Below the pieces are notes generated by a model, which saw nothing but the letters and a program-made list of their open reading frames with translations, was not told the DNA's origin and ran no database searches. The position numbers and the translations under genes are program-made. A stretch of DNA of 64,000 nt from Himantopus leucocephalus (Eukaryota > Chordata > Aves > Charadriiformes > Recurvirostridae), in the NCBI GenBank assembly GCA_003993805.1, contig RSEF01000002.1, forward strand, positions 10,525,309 to 10,589,308, in the 5' to 3' direction. Positions 1-11,964 of the stretch are shown here, in pieces; position 1 is the stretch's first letter; each line of letters starts with the position of its first letter.

Positions 1-2135
1 CATACATACCTGAGATGCAAATTCTGCAGCAAGCCTTAGGGAGACAAACTTGGAAAGCAGAGGCCTTTGTCGTACTTAATATCTGCAGTTTTCATCAGCT
101 TTTGTAGTATCAAGGTGACTAAACCAATTAGTTATAAACTAACAAAAGCTAGTTCACATTTAAGAGGCAAAAAGTTGTTGAAGGAGAATCTATAAAGAAT
201 TTATGAGTCAACACAATTCCTATGATTTGTGGGGAGACATACGAGTCTTTCAAAAAAGATCTCAGCTTCACTTTATTATTTTATTGCTTTTAAAATAAGC
301 TGAATTCATTCTAAGTAATTTATGCCATTACTGCTTCATTTTCTGAGCAAACAAATGATTCTGGCAGACTTGACAGGGAACATGACTAAAGCTGAGAGCT
401 GGAAGTCTCCGTGTCACACCTCTTTGTAGTACCTCTGTGAAGAACAAAGTGCCAAAAAACTTCAGTCCACCCTAGTGTGGCTTTTAGTTGCAGCCATCTA
501 TCAGTCTCAATACAGCTCCAGGAGGGATTGCTCTTCACCAAAAGAAAGACAGTAGGATGATGTGTCCTTCTGCAGGAGGACTTTTTACCCCATCAATTGC
601 TATACATAGCCTGAAACTGTAGCAGATGTTGAGGAGAATTATTATTGTGCTTATTGTCACCTACTTATTGTCAAACAAGTTACTATTTGAGAGATACTTA
701 GTTCTCAGGAACAGCTACACAGAAGCAATAAAAGCAGTGAAATGCAGGAAGCAGCTGTAAACCTGTTTCATTCCTGTGGTCCAGCATGTGCTTCCTCCAA
801 GCTTTATGGGGAGCAGCAACAGGGTAAGAGAAGGAATGGCAAGAAATGCTCACTAGAAATGTTTTTCCACGCTCTGTCCAGATGAGATTCCAGCTTCAAA
901 CCAAATCATCATAAATTCTATCATACTATTGACTTTCCAGCCAGCAGTCTGGCCATATTCCCAAAGGGCCAACCAAGTCACCTCTAAAGCCTCCCTGCTT
1001 GCAAGGGCTCAGCTTTGTACAAGTCCAAAGTCTAGATGTGAATACCACCTTGGGGTATATCAGCATACCCTCCTCTGAGTCACCGCACCTCTTTATTCTC
1101 TGAGAACATCTGTGGGATGCAGCTTTACTACACTTAATGCAGCTCAGCTATTCTAACACATTAACCCAACAGAGACGTTAAAAACAAATGGGTACTTTGA
1201 ATGATAGAAAGCTTTCTATAACACAACTGGCTTGCCCAGATGGTTGAGACTAGCAGTCAACATATTAAGAAAGACCTTTTCTCTCCCCTTCTCAGTCTCT
1301 GAGGCTGAATGAATTAAGCTACATGCTCTCCAATGTACCTTAGCAGGTTTCCACCCACCCTCTTGTTTAAAAAATGCCCTCTTGAGCTTCCTACCAGCAC
1401 AAGGGGTGCCTGCTGGCATCACTTAGCCCCAGATGCCGTTCTTTCCTTTGTGCTGAAAATGGAAAGGACATTTCCTTTTTAGCAATGAGCAAGAATGACA
1501 AAATTAAGACTGACCTCAGAAAGGCTCGAGAGACCCCCATCCTTCCCCATTGCAGGTATTAGAGCAGAACAGAGTCAACACACAGAAATACTTTTCCCCC
1601 CTTGCCTCACACATGAGTTATTTGGAAGCCAATAGTAATAAAAGGAAATCATAATGGGAGAAAAATGGCCATAAATACAACAATGGCATGTTTGAGGTGA
1701 GGCAAGGCCAAAAGGGATCTGGGAGATGCTCCGTTAGTGAAGAAAAATTCCTCTCTGTTTATCAGCCTGTGGTAAAACTGTCCAAAATTCACTGGAAAGT
1801 AAGGAGCTAACCATCTTCCTTACCAATCCTCCACCTTAGGATGTCTTCAGCCTATGCTGGAGACCACTCTTATTTTCACCATATGATATGAGGTGTGGGC
1901 AAAAGCCAGTCATTCTGCCTGTAGACATGAACTGGTAACTGCAGGGAAAAACCATCTTGTCCCAGAGCACCTAGTAAAACACTTAAAAGCAAAGGGAGCA
2001 AGTCCTTAGAGCTCAGTAAACTCCAGAGTTTGCATAAACAAATTCTTTATGAACTGAAAGACTTGGCATTTTGTTTACTGCCATCAGAAATCATTACTTT
2101 TACATGGCTTTTACACTTACAAAATTTGTGTAATT
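1..2135. other. No gene seen; AT-rich unique sequence
   Basis: I see no exon, RNA gene or recognisable repeat here. The longest open frame is 68 codons (1216-1422, minus) and has no protein-like features. The sequence is consistent with intergenic or intronic avian DNA. Confidence 0.6.
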
Positions 2136-2160
2136 ATGCAAACCTCTGCATTTGCAGAGG
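2136..2160. repeat. Octamer-like site next to a perfect inverted repeat
   Basis: Positions 2143-2160 form a perfect 8-bp inverted repeat around a 2-bp centre (CCTCTGCA-TT-TGCAGAGG). It is immediately preceded by ATGCAAA at 2136-2142, a POU/octamer-type half site. The palindrome is seen directly; any protein binding is inference. Confidence 0.4.
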
Positions 2161-3712
2161 CATTCTGAGCTATTAGCACTGTTTCTCTAATATGTGCAAT
2201 TTTTTTTGCCAGAAGGACACCATACCATCAATTCTGTACCCTCTCCAAATGCAGTAATTATCTAGCAAACAGATATTCTGCACCACACTTCAAGGATACT
2301 TTCACCTTCCCATTCTCCAGTGCTGTTGCTGGGCAAAGGGGAAGAAGTCACCATTATCCTCTAAGGAGACAGGTTCAAGAGGAGTCCCCAGTACAATCTC
2401 ATCAGTTTGTTTTTTTTTTTTAAAAAAAAAGCAATGATAAAATATTATCAGTAGGCCTTCACTGACTGTGTTATTTGCCATTAAATTCTGCACATTAGTT
2501 TGCATGAGTATAACCTATAAAATTTTCAGATTAAATACTCAATTTAGCACAGAGCACATGCAAGACTAACCAGCAGCGGTGTTCCTCAGGTGCCAGCTTT
2601 GGCCAGGCTCAGGCACTTCCCTGCTTATGTAAACTATTCTTCCTATCAAAGATGCATGAACCCTTGGGTAATAAACACTTGCCCTCCACTCGGAGGAGGC
2701 AAACTGTAACTGAGTTGTGTAAGAAAGCCTCTGTGCATGTACATTTATCTATGCATTTCTTGATAGAGATGTCAGCAAAAGGGAAAGGGCAGCTCCTCGC
2801 TCAGCGTTTTGTGTTGGTGAAAGTGGAAGAGACCAGTATGAACAGCTGTAGTACTGGAGAGCTGTGTCACAACACAGCCCATCTCCTGCAGCCCCGCTAG
2901 ACCCCAGGGACCCCTCACCGCTTCAGGTGATGGGGAGGTAGAATGTCCCAAAGATCTGCCTTCATGCTGGGACTGTGGCACAGGACTGAGCAGCACGACC
3001 CATCTACCTCAACAGGCCCTCAAAGGACCACGAAACAGCCAGTCAAGAGCAACTCAACCCACTGGCAGTCTGTTCTCAGGCAGAGAAACCCCCAAATCCT
3101 ACTAGTGAGGAAGTGATTTGTAGTACTAAAAATGTGCGAGACAGAAGCTTTCATTTTACGTCACCATTTTGTCAGTCCTTTAAATATGGGCAACAGAAAG
3201 ACCATGTTTTTTTTTCATAAAAAGCTATTTTTGCTGAATGTAAATAGATTACGTTTTAGCTTCTCCCCCATTAACACTTTTGGGAAGACAAAAATATTCA
3301 CAGCTTTCCCCCTTTTTCCTGCTTGGAAAGAGAGCGAAACGGCCAGATCCTATTTAGGAACTTAAATTAGGAGGACTACACTCAAGCTCTTATATCCAAT
3401 AGTGGCACACAGACCCTTTATTTTAATAAACGCCGAGACTCTACCAAGAAGATCATTATGGCTATATAAAATGAATCAAAGGGCGAGTACTGGCCCCCCA
3501 TCGTTGTTTTGTTAGTGCTGAGAAGCTCAGTCCATGGGAACTAAAGACATGAGGATGCAGCCCATGTGGGTACTTTCAGAAAAGAGCAAAAGGAGACTGG
3601 GCTGTGGTGGTAAAAGGTCCCTCCATTAGAGGTAAATAATGCAAAATCAGAGAAGCTGCCCGTGTTGTCCCTGAATAGGAGAGTTGAATTCCAGTGCTTC
3701 CCTTCCTCTTTC
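2161..3712. other. No gene seen; T12A9 homopolymer junction
   Basis: Unique AT-rich sequence. A run of twelve T is followed directly by nine A at 2410-2430, a self-complementary low-complexity tract. Open frames of 67-82 codons on both strands overlap each other and show no domain or splice support. Confidence 0.55.
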
Positions 3713-3753
3713 TCCTCTCTTTAGAATTTAAANCCCTCTCTTTAGAATTTAAA
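3713..3753. repeat. 20-bp direct repeat flanking a single N (assembly join)
   Basis: Positions 3713-3732 and 3734-3753 match at 19 of 20 bases and are separated by one N at 3733. This is the smallest of four such junctions in the window. It is best explained as two contig ends that overlap but were not merged, so about 20 bp are probably counted twice. Confidence 0.8.
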
Positions 3754-5412
3754 AAGAAATTAATCAATTAAGAATATGTTGCAACTTGTTTAAGTAAGAG
3801 CAGAATTATTTGGAGCTACCTAACTGTGCAAGCAAGGTAGCTAAGCCCCTGTGCCACACGGCTTGTTAAATTAGATGCATTCACCCAGAAGACCCTCAAT
3901 GTCTAATTCTTGACCTATCAAAGCTGATGGAGGTCTGCCAATGACTTCAAGCAGGCCAGGATTTCACTCCAGAAACCTTGGATTTCCTCATTCACAGTGA
4001 AAATGCTGACTAGAAATGCTAAAGTAAATTTTCTACAGCACGCTGTCGCTGCCAACAGTGATTACAACCAGCCATTAGCACAGCAGCGGCAAGACTGACT
4101 TCCGAATAGATGTGCGGTCAACTTCTTAGCATGTTCTACCGTGACATGGGCATCGCAGGTGAAAAGTGATTTACAAAAAAAGTGAACACTTTAAAAAAAG
4201 TTTTAAATGCACATTTTCATTTGCTTGCTGAACTTTCCATTTCCGCTTTATGTTGCTGAAGTGCTTGAACTGCAGTGTGATATTTTGAGAGCATTATTTC
4301 TTCTGTAAAATTTTGTTTAAAATGCTAAAGAGATTCTGATGACATCCCCGGTATGACTGTAACTCAAACTGAAACAAAGTTAATAAACAAGCAGCCTCTC
4401 CTATACCTTTAGACAAAATAACCTCTAAATGAAAGGAACTTACTAAGACAGCCAAAATGTTGGCTGGACCCTGTCCCCCCGAGGGAGGTCTCCTTGGCAG
4501 TTTATTGCCAGGGTCGTACATCCCACAGGTGAGGGAGATGAGTACACAGTCCACCAGAAGACCACCCTTACATTCCTGGTCTGTGTAGCTATGGCTTAGC
4601 TACATTACAATCAACTCTATACAAAAACCTCACAACATTGCCAGGACAGTGAACACCTAACTTCATTCACTTTTTAACAATGTAATTCATTAATTTTGTC
4701 CGATGGTGCAGTAAACATTTATAGGTATGTTTAATTTTATGGGCAGTCCCCACAGAAACTAAAAGAACTGTTGTCATGAGTGAAATCACTCAGTGTGTTA
4801 AGTTTCAATATTGGTTTTTTAGCCATAGGGTTTTACAAAATTCAAACGGAAAGCAGAAGGAGCATTTTAAAATAGCATGTGGAATTTCACTCATTCTACA
4901 TTTTAATCTAAAGTTGCAATAGGATATATTTGTAGATTGCTTTACAAAGTCCATTTAAAAAATTAAATCAAGCAATTTAAAGCCTGGTCACTGAGACTTG
5001 GAGATGTGTAAATTCTCTAATCCAGTTTACATTTAACAGCTTTACCATACTTGGGAGTCCCTTACTGACCTTGTGGAATGAGCAGTGATAGATCTACCAC
5101 TTACATATGGAGTGAATTAAGTAGTTCCCATTTTGAACCAATACACCAGATATTAAGTTAAGTGTAATTAGAAACATTATAGGAGTTATAAAAGGAGCAA
5201 TACACAGCAATATCTGTAATCTACATTTCTATTGATTTATAGTTTGTTTCACAAGTTTCACAACACGAAGGGCAGGCCCTGAATAACTAAGACCGGTTCA
5301 AGCAAACCTATCTTTGCAGGGAAGACCTCTGCGGCACTAATTACCATGCCCAAGAACATATTAAAACGTTTTCCATTATTATTTTAAATCACTACAGTTT
5401 GTTTTGTTACGT
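3754..5412. other. No gene seen; AT-rich unique sequence
   Basis: No recognisable exon or repeat. The only long open frame (4294-4554, minus, 86 codons) has no recognisable similarity and no convincing acceptor/donor pair. Confidence 0.55.
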
Positions 5413-5479
5413 TGATAGTTGGACTTGATGATCTTAAAGGTCCCTTCCAACCGAAACAACTCTATGATTCTATGATTCC
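5413..5479 (+). mobile_element. CR1 LINE, 3' terminal fragment
   Basis: The segment carries the diagnostic CR1 3' end: a GGACTTGATGATCTTAAAGG-type block, then the CCCTTCCAACC block, then a tail of tandem ATTCTATG octamers. Only about 67 bp of 3' UTR remain, a severe 5' truncation typical of CR1 insertions. The orientation is plus because the octamer tail lies at the higher coordinate. It has no coding capacity. Confidence 0.92.
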
Positions 5480-5640
5480 TCAGCAGCAAAAAAGCATCAC
5501 ACACAGAGCAGCAGTGCCAAGCAGCCTCCCCGAGATGAACAATTTGACATATTCAGTTTCATAAACAGGAAGCTATAAGTGATTGATTCGCATTTATGTG
5601 CAATTGGCTGATGTTTAGTAGTTTTCCTGGTTCACTTGAC

Positions 5641-6420
5641 TGAGCACTTTCCACACAAGTCCTTCCAGTGGGGCTGAGTCCTGGGCCTGGGGACAAACGA
5701 CTGGTCTGGAGGGGAGAACAGCAGAGCCTCCTGACTCAGCCATGGGAAGTCCTTGAAAGTAGGGGACATAGACAAATTTTTTTCCCCAAACACAGAGACT
5801 ACAAGCCACATAAGTCACCATTGCTCCTCCTGGGTGGTTACTTACCCAAGGACAAAGGACTCCCAGTGATGGGAGCTGGTACCAGGAAAAAGTTGGTGGT
5901 GTGAGCTGCTGCATTCAAATCCCTCCTTCCTTCTCCCTTCCTCCACCAGCTGATCACACAGCCATTGAAGGGGAAGAGAGGAGAAAACAAAGGGAGGACC
6001 ACAAAACCAGAAATCCTGACCCCTCTGTTGCCCTGTGCCAACACAGTAAGCAGTTCCCCCAACCCACCTCCCACCCCTGTACCTGGGATTCGGGGGGTCT
6101 CTGTCACCCTTGCGCCTCTCAGACCCCCATTCCTACCTGCCAGCACTAACCAGATCAGCATCGGGCAGGTCCCCGCCACTCACGCCACAGGAGGGCTGCT
6201 CCAGCTCTGCCCGGGCGGGCACCCATGGGTGCTGCAGGCTCATTCTCCGCAGCGGGAAGGGAGGAGCGGCTCAGCCAGGGGCCAGAGGATGCCCAAGCCC
6301 TTCCCTGCCTGCCCACGTTGAGGGTCATCTGAAGACTTTTAGATGCCTCCTCCCTCTTTCCCACTCTTCTCCCAGTTGTCCTTCTCCCATTAGTGCTTGC
6401 TGCAGAGCATGAGAGGCACC
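5641..6420. other. GC-rich patch with overlapping open frames, function unknown
   Basis: This stretch is clearly richer in G, C and CpG than its surroundings, most strongly around 6060-6290. Six open frames of 69-118 codons overlap on both strands, which is what GC-rich DNA with few stops produces. On the minus strand a donor-like GTGAGTGG lies just below 6177, and a weaker acceptor-like pyrimidine run lies near 6245-6265. A short 5' exon or a small CpG-type promoter is possible, but nothing is recognisable as protein. Confidence 0.3.
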
Positions 6421-8479
6421 CTTGAAAATGGAAGGGGGGGGAGTGCTAATTGATGGACTTTTGCACCCATTAGTCTCCTGCTAAAAGCTACTAGAGGGAG
6501 AGGCAGAAAAGAAGTCATCGAGAAATTTTCTGAGATGCGTGCTCCCTTCCTAAACCCATCTTTGCTCATTCAGATCTTGTGTCATCAGCTTTTACCATGT
6601 GCATACGCTGCCTTGGGCAGAAGAGGCAGAGCTCCTGCAGGTTGCTGTGACACAGCATGACCCAGAAGCATCTGTCCTGCACGCTGCAAGGAAGAAATGG
6701 CAGTTTCCAAAAAGGTTTAAAGTTACACCATATTCCTGCCTGACGGATGTGTTATGGAGAGCAAAGACTATATGAAGCCACCCTAGCTGGAACTTGCACT
6801 CCTACCCTATGTCTCAGCAATGAAACTGCAGATCACTGCCACCTGAGGGAGGGTGAAAGCCTTTTTATCTAAAAGTCAGGATTACAGGACCTGATACACA
6901 TTCTGTTAACAGGCTTAAGCAGCACTTCATAAATATAAAGCACTTAAATAAGACATTCTTTTTACATCTCAGTCCCTATGCACTCTAACACAAGCCACCT
7001 AAAATAATATTCATCAAGGTATATTTTTAAGAAGCAGTAAGACAGAGAAATTGCTTCAGAATAAGTGCTTTTACACCAATTTGTAGCCTAAAATACATAA
7101 ATTATGAAGCAGGAAAGTACAGCTTCCTGATGGAATCGGTGGCAGTTCCAGGAGCTGTTCCTGAAGAGAACAAATTGCTTCAGCCCACCACCATAAGTAC
7201 TTTCCAAAGCAAATTATAGGGATTTTTTAAAAGCCATATTTACTCCAAACATCCCTTCAAACACTTGGCATGAAAAACCATAATAGGGTTTTATAGCCGT
7301 CACAGACTATTGGGTCAAAAATCCATTAAAAAAAAAAAGGGTCTTAAATACTTAAAGGTATGATGGATCACAGTGGGGTGCACTATTGAGTAAATAACGT
7401 GTGCTCTAAACATTTTCTAAATAAAGGTTTACACAAGAGACTCGGTGGCTCTGAAGTAGCCATTATACACTTTCATATCAATTTTCACGTTTCCATGACA
7501 ATTGCTTCACTTTTTTATTACGAACAAAATTTGGCACAGTGTTCCTTCCAAGCTTGGTGCAAGTGTTAACCAAATATCTCTGCATCATTAACAACCATTA
7601 CTAATGAGCTCTCAAGACAGCTCAGTATGGAAGTTAAATATTATAATCTTCAGTCCTCACGACAACCCAGCATGCCCATTAAATATCATAATCTTCTTTA
7701 TAATGACTGCAGAGAGATTGGTTTTTTTAAGCAAATGTATTCAGAATTGAATACAGAAAGATTGATTGCTTATTGTTGCTGCCGGTTTTGACCCTAGAAT
7801 TAATTTTCCTGTTTTTTTCTGATAAGTTTGGCTTTCTGTCCTTAATTAGCTGAGTTGGCCATATTTTCAGGAGTGTTTAGTTACCAGCCACTTCACCAGC
7901 AGGAGTGGATAGTTGCTGAACACTTTGGAAGATTTAACTGTCAGTGATACATGCCAACACTTTGGAGATCCGCATGAAACATCAGCCAGATCAAGAAATT
8001 AATTGAAAACAATGAGAGGCTTCCCATGGATGTCAGAAACCGCTGGAGAAACAAAAGTGAAGTTTCCCTGCCTTTTGCTGAAGGACATTCTATCTGCCGT
8101 GAAAAATGACCGATGCTTTCCAAGCAATGCTATCTTTTGAATGTATATAATATTTCAAAAATATCTTGAAAGCTTCATATTTTAATAAACAGTTCCTACA
8201 TCCAATTTTTATTAATATGTTTTTAAAAGGGGAGTAGATAATTAACAGTATGAGTCAGACCCTCAAGCAGGCATAAATCATCATAGCTCCATTGGTTTCA
8301 ATTTATACTGCCTGTGAAAAAGGCTCTCTATACCTTTCTGGAATCACAGAGTGAATTCATCATCCCCAAATAATTAAGGATTTAATTTAATTATCTGTTA
8401 ATCTCTTCATTTTATGACTGTATTCTGAAGGATGGCAAGAACTATGCAGAGCTATTGCAAGGGATGTTAATGATAAGTA
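6421..8479. other. No gene seen; AT-rich unique sequence
   Basis: No exon, RNA gene or repeat recognised. The 60-codon minus frame at 7941-8123 is consistent with chance. Confidence 0.55.
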
Positions 8480-8640
8480 CAATGTAAATCATAATTTTGA
8501 TATATCCATAAATACTGAGCAAGTTAATGCCGAGAGTTAAGTGGAGGAAGCGAGTGTGCGCCATATCATAGACTTATAATCTCCTGCATAAATATATTAT
8601 GGCTTATTATAAATGCACACTCTGCACAATAAAAGATCTA
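8480..8640. promoter_or_regulatory. Candidate conserved non-coding element (unproven)
   Basis: An AT-rich segment that keeps four CpG dinucleotides within about 40 bp (8531-8562) and is dense in homeodomain-type words (ATAATT, TTATAAT, CATAAATA, TTATAAA). Retained CpGs in AT-rich vertebrate DNA can indicate constraint. There is no coding frame. Only a multi-species alignment could establish this. Confidence 0.2.
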
Positions 8641-10248
8641 CCCCTTTTGTTTTAACCCCAACCATAAAAGTCCTCTTCAAGATTTTGACGTACTTCTATC
8701 CAGAATAGTTTGCAGCAGGAAAAAAGAAACAGTAGCATTTAAAACTGACATTTGCTTCAGCAGAAATTTAATTTTGAGCTATATTACCCTGAAATATCAG
8801 GTACCGCAATGATGGAATAGGGACAAATGCTTTAGGGAGAAGAGCAGAAAATGCATCAATTAAAGGATGCTTAATAGCCTGCAGTTTAATAGCTTTTACA
8901 AATAGGAGGTAAAGGACAAAGTGTTCAGCTGCACAGCAACATACACAGCTATAGACAAATAAAATATTTCTATCCAAGAAGGACATTTTGCCTCTTAAAA
9001 CTAAACCGCTCCCTGAGCCCATTTAAGTACCATGCTTTGACTACAGTAATTATCTCATGTCACTTAATATGATATAATATCTACTTATGCTTAATGGATA
9101 TGTTTTAATTTCGAAGGAAACTGTGCCTGTTTGCACAAATGAAACTAGTATGATGATTAAAATATAATTTTCACTCAGGCAATAACACTTTCTAACAAAC
9201 AAAACCGTAAATAGAGACATTACTTCTATTTCAAGACAGACTTAAAAATGTGGAAATCCTCTACTGCTCAATGTCCTGACTATAAATTGCTGTATATTAT
9301 GGAAATCAACCATTTCTTATCATTGATGGAATCTCATATCAAAGCAACTTTTAAATACTCAAATCAATATTATCAGGAAGCAACTCAACAGATTTTTAGA
9401 TCATGGAAGATACACATTACTTAACTAATAATGCAAGATAATTTATGTAACTTAATTAATTGTTATCAGAGCCCCATCTGCTGAAAGCATCCAAACAAAT
9501 TAATTTAATGACTTTAAAATTACTTTTTAAATGACTACTGTTTGTGTCATACTTAACAATGGGAAAAACTGACCCCAAACTTCTCAAGAAAACCCATAAA
9601 AAGCAGTTTATAAGACATCAGAGACATGCCCATTTCACTTGTTGCACCAGATCAACTTCAAGTTTGGTAAAGAATCATCTCTTCAATTTCTCTATGGTCT
9701 TATTTCCAACCTATAAGATACACAATCGTTTATAAAGTAAATATGCCATTCAATTATTATTTAATTCACCTGACCATCATGCTAGATTTCAATTCTACGT
9801 GGGCTTTAAACACATTCCATATAGTTCAGCTCTACAATATATATCTCAGCTCTAAAATACAGCCTGAGGGGAAAAGAGGGAGGTTTTTTTTCAATGTTTT
9901 TTTATATTCATCCACCCTTAAATGGCATTTTTAAAGGCCACCGAGGAAATCAGTTTAGCTTAGTTTCCTCATGGGTTTTTGCTGCATAAATGTTGTTGTT
10001 GTTTCAAATTCTCTAAAACTTTTCTCAAAAGTCAAATTTACATGAATGCTTAATGTCTCTAGAAACTTGCAAAGATGCAAATAATCTGCACGACAATAAA
10101 CACACAATCAAACCCTGCATTGAAAAGTCTGACCAAATACCATGCATGCAGCAGGACAGCTTGTCCACAAGCATCAACATTATCTGCGCGTAATTTATTT
10201 GTTACCATTGCAATCTTTCTAAAAGACTAATGCATATTTTTCACTCAC
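8641..10248. other. No gene seen; AT-rich unique sequence
   Basis: Very AT-rich. Open frames of 63-84 codons (8768-9022 minus, 9544-9735 plus, 9743-9934 plus) have no recognisable features and no paired splice signals. Confidence 0.55.
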
Positions 10249-10367
10249 CCTCCACAATTTTTTTAATCTCTTCACTCTGGACAATTTGGATTTGTTCATC
10301 TCTGATGTCTGCAGGTCAAATATGTATCCTATATGGCTGTAAATATATTCTACAACCAGACGGGTGC
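10249..10367 (-). CDS. Candidate internal coding exon, unidentified protein
   Basis: On the minus strand a pyrimidine-rich acceptor (CTCTACTGTTTTAG) precedes 119 nt that end at a strong donor (GG|GTGAGTG). Of the three frames, only the one beginning after two bases was found open throughout, giving 39 codons. The peptide includes RLVVEYIYSHIGYIFDLQ, then a lysine/arginine-rich amphipathic stretch ending in LKKLWR. A hydrophobic/aromatic strand or helix followed by a basic helix is protein-like, but I do not recognise the family. The exon is not a multiple of three in length, so skipping it would shift the frame. At about 40% GC, a given frame of 39 codons is open by chance roughly 8% of the time, or about one in four to five over three frames. 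Splice signals plus composition therefore make this plausible, not proven. No partner exons were found in the window, so the introns would be long. Confidence 0.4.
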
Positions 10368-11649
10368 CTAAAACAGTAGAGTGATAGATATTCTTAAAAA
10401 CAGAGGCACTCCCTGGCTTTTAATGCTCCTTCCAATAACCACACAGTTCACAGCTCAGCATAAAGTAACCAATAGCTGAACATGAAACCAAAAAAAACCA
10501 CAAAATCCCTCCTTTGAGATCATAGAGGGAGAAGTCTTGATCCATCCAATACTTGATTTAGGTCAGTGGAAAAAAAAAGATGCTATTATGTCAGCCGTCC
10601 AACTTTAAGAAGACTTGTGAGCTGACAATTGTGGCACTTTAAGCACTGTCATGATGAGTCTTTACAAAGGGATTGTTTTAATCCTACAGGCAAAAAAAAT
10701 GAAAGCTACTTAAGATATATGAAAATCACACGATATTACAAAAATGTCTGCAATGTGCTGAAATGGAACAATGCTGAGAAATACCTCACGTAGTGTTTTC
10801 TACTTTATTTTTGTGGTATCCTAAGGATGTGAGGTTTATATGATGGTGTGAGTGTGCATAGCTGTCATTCCTCCTGAATGATTTTTAACCCATTGTCCTT
10901 TTTTAAATAAAAATTAAAAAATCATATAAGTCTCAAAGATGCTAATTTTAAGTTTCCTGAAAATCACTGAATGAGTTGGGAAATTGTACTGATTCTCATT
11001 CTCAGGCAAAGGTGACAGTGAGAGAATCTATCCAGGAGGGAGAATCCATGGAAAGTCCCAACCATGAAAAAAATTTTATTCATAGTTCATGTTATCCCAT
11101 TCACAAGTTGCTATAAGAAAGAAGAGCCCTTTGGTTTTATTGTTCATACATCTGGGCCACTTAAATTCTCTTTTATAATTTCAGGAAATGGAAAAGAAAG
11201 CAGGAAGTGTGTGAAATATGTGACTTTGGTAAAACATAAAAACCCCCGCCATATTTCAAGTCCATTTCTGGAATGAGAAAATAAGTTTGTTTGACAAACA
11301 CTATGATTTATTACGGGCAGCTACAACTTCAAAGCTGACCTCCTGTGGTGCACAATGAGCCATCTCTACAGATGTGACTAGGTAGAGGACACCCTTTTAA
11401 AGTGTCAGCTCTAATTGAAAGCCTGGTAGTGTAACAACACAGGTGGCTGGGAGGAAGTCATTCAGTGGAGAGGCATAAAAGGGTTTTGCTTTGAATATCT
11501 GGTATACAGAGTGGCGCTCTCCACAAGAATAAAGGGCTTACCACCACTTTCTCACCTGAATTATACTTTCTTTGTGACATTGTGCTACCCTAGATCTTTA
11601 TCTTGGTGTTATGGCATCACAGAAATCTTCTTTTCCCATCTTAAAGTAC
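10368..11649. other. No gene seen; AT-rich sequence (upstream intron side of candidate exon)
   Basis: If the exon at 10249-10367 is real, this is intron upstream of it on the minus strand. No repeat or second exon recognised; the 70-codon plus frame at 11064-11276 looks like chance. Confidence 0.5.
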
Positions 11650-11964
11650 TGCGCAGTGTGCACTTGATCAGACTGCACTGCGTATAAGGCCACATTTGAT
11701 ACTACGGTCAATACTGACACAGCCCTTATGAAACCTGCCCTCTCTTTCTCTGCAGGGAAAAGTCTAGATGGAAGCGCTACAGGTCTGAAACTGCAAGGTT
11801 CTACTTNTGCGCAGTGTGCACTTGATCAGACTGCACTGCATATAAGGCCACATTTGATGCTACGGTCAATACCGACACAGCCCTTATGAAACCTGCCCTC
11901 TCTTTCTCTGCAGGGAAAAGTCTAGATGGAAGTATTGCAGGTCTGAAACTGCAAGGTTCTACTT
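11650..11964. repeat. 157-bp direct duplication flanking a single N
   Basis: Copies at 11650-11806 and 11808-11964 are the same length and are separated by one N at 11807. I count seven substitutions between them, four clustered near positions 11775-11780 of copy 1. The N sits exactly at the copy boundary, as at the three other single-N sites, so an unmerged contig overlap is likely. The divergence (about 4-5%) is higher than at the other sites, so a genuine tandem duplication or two divergent haplotypes cannot be excluded. Confidence 0.85.
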
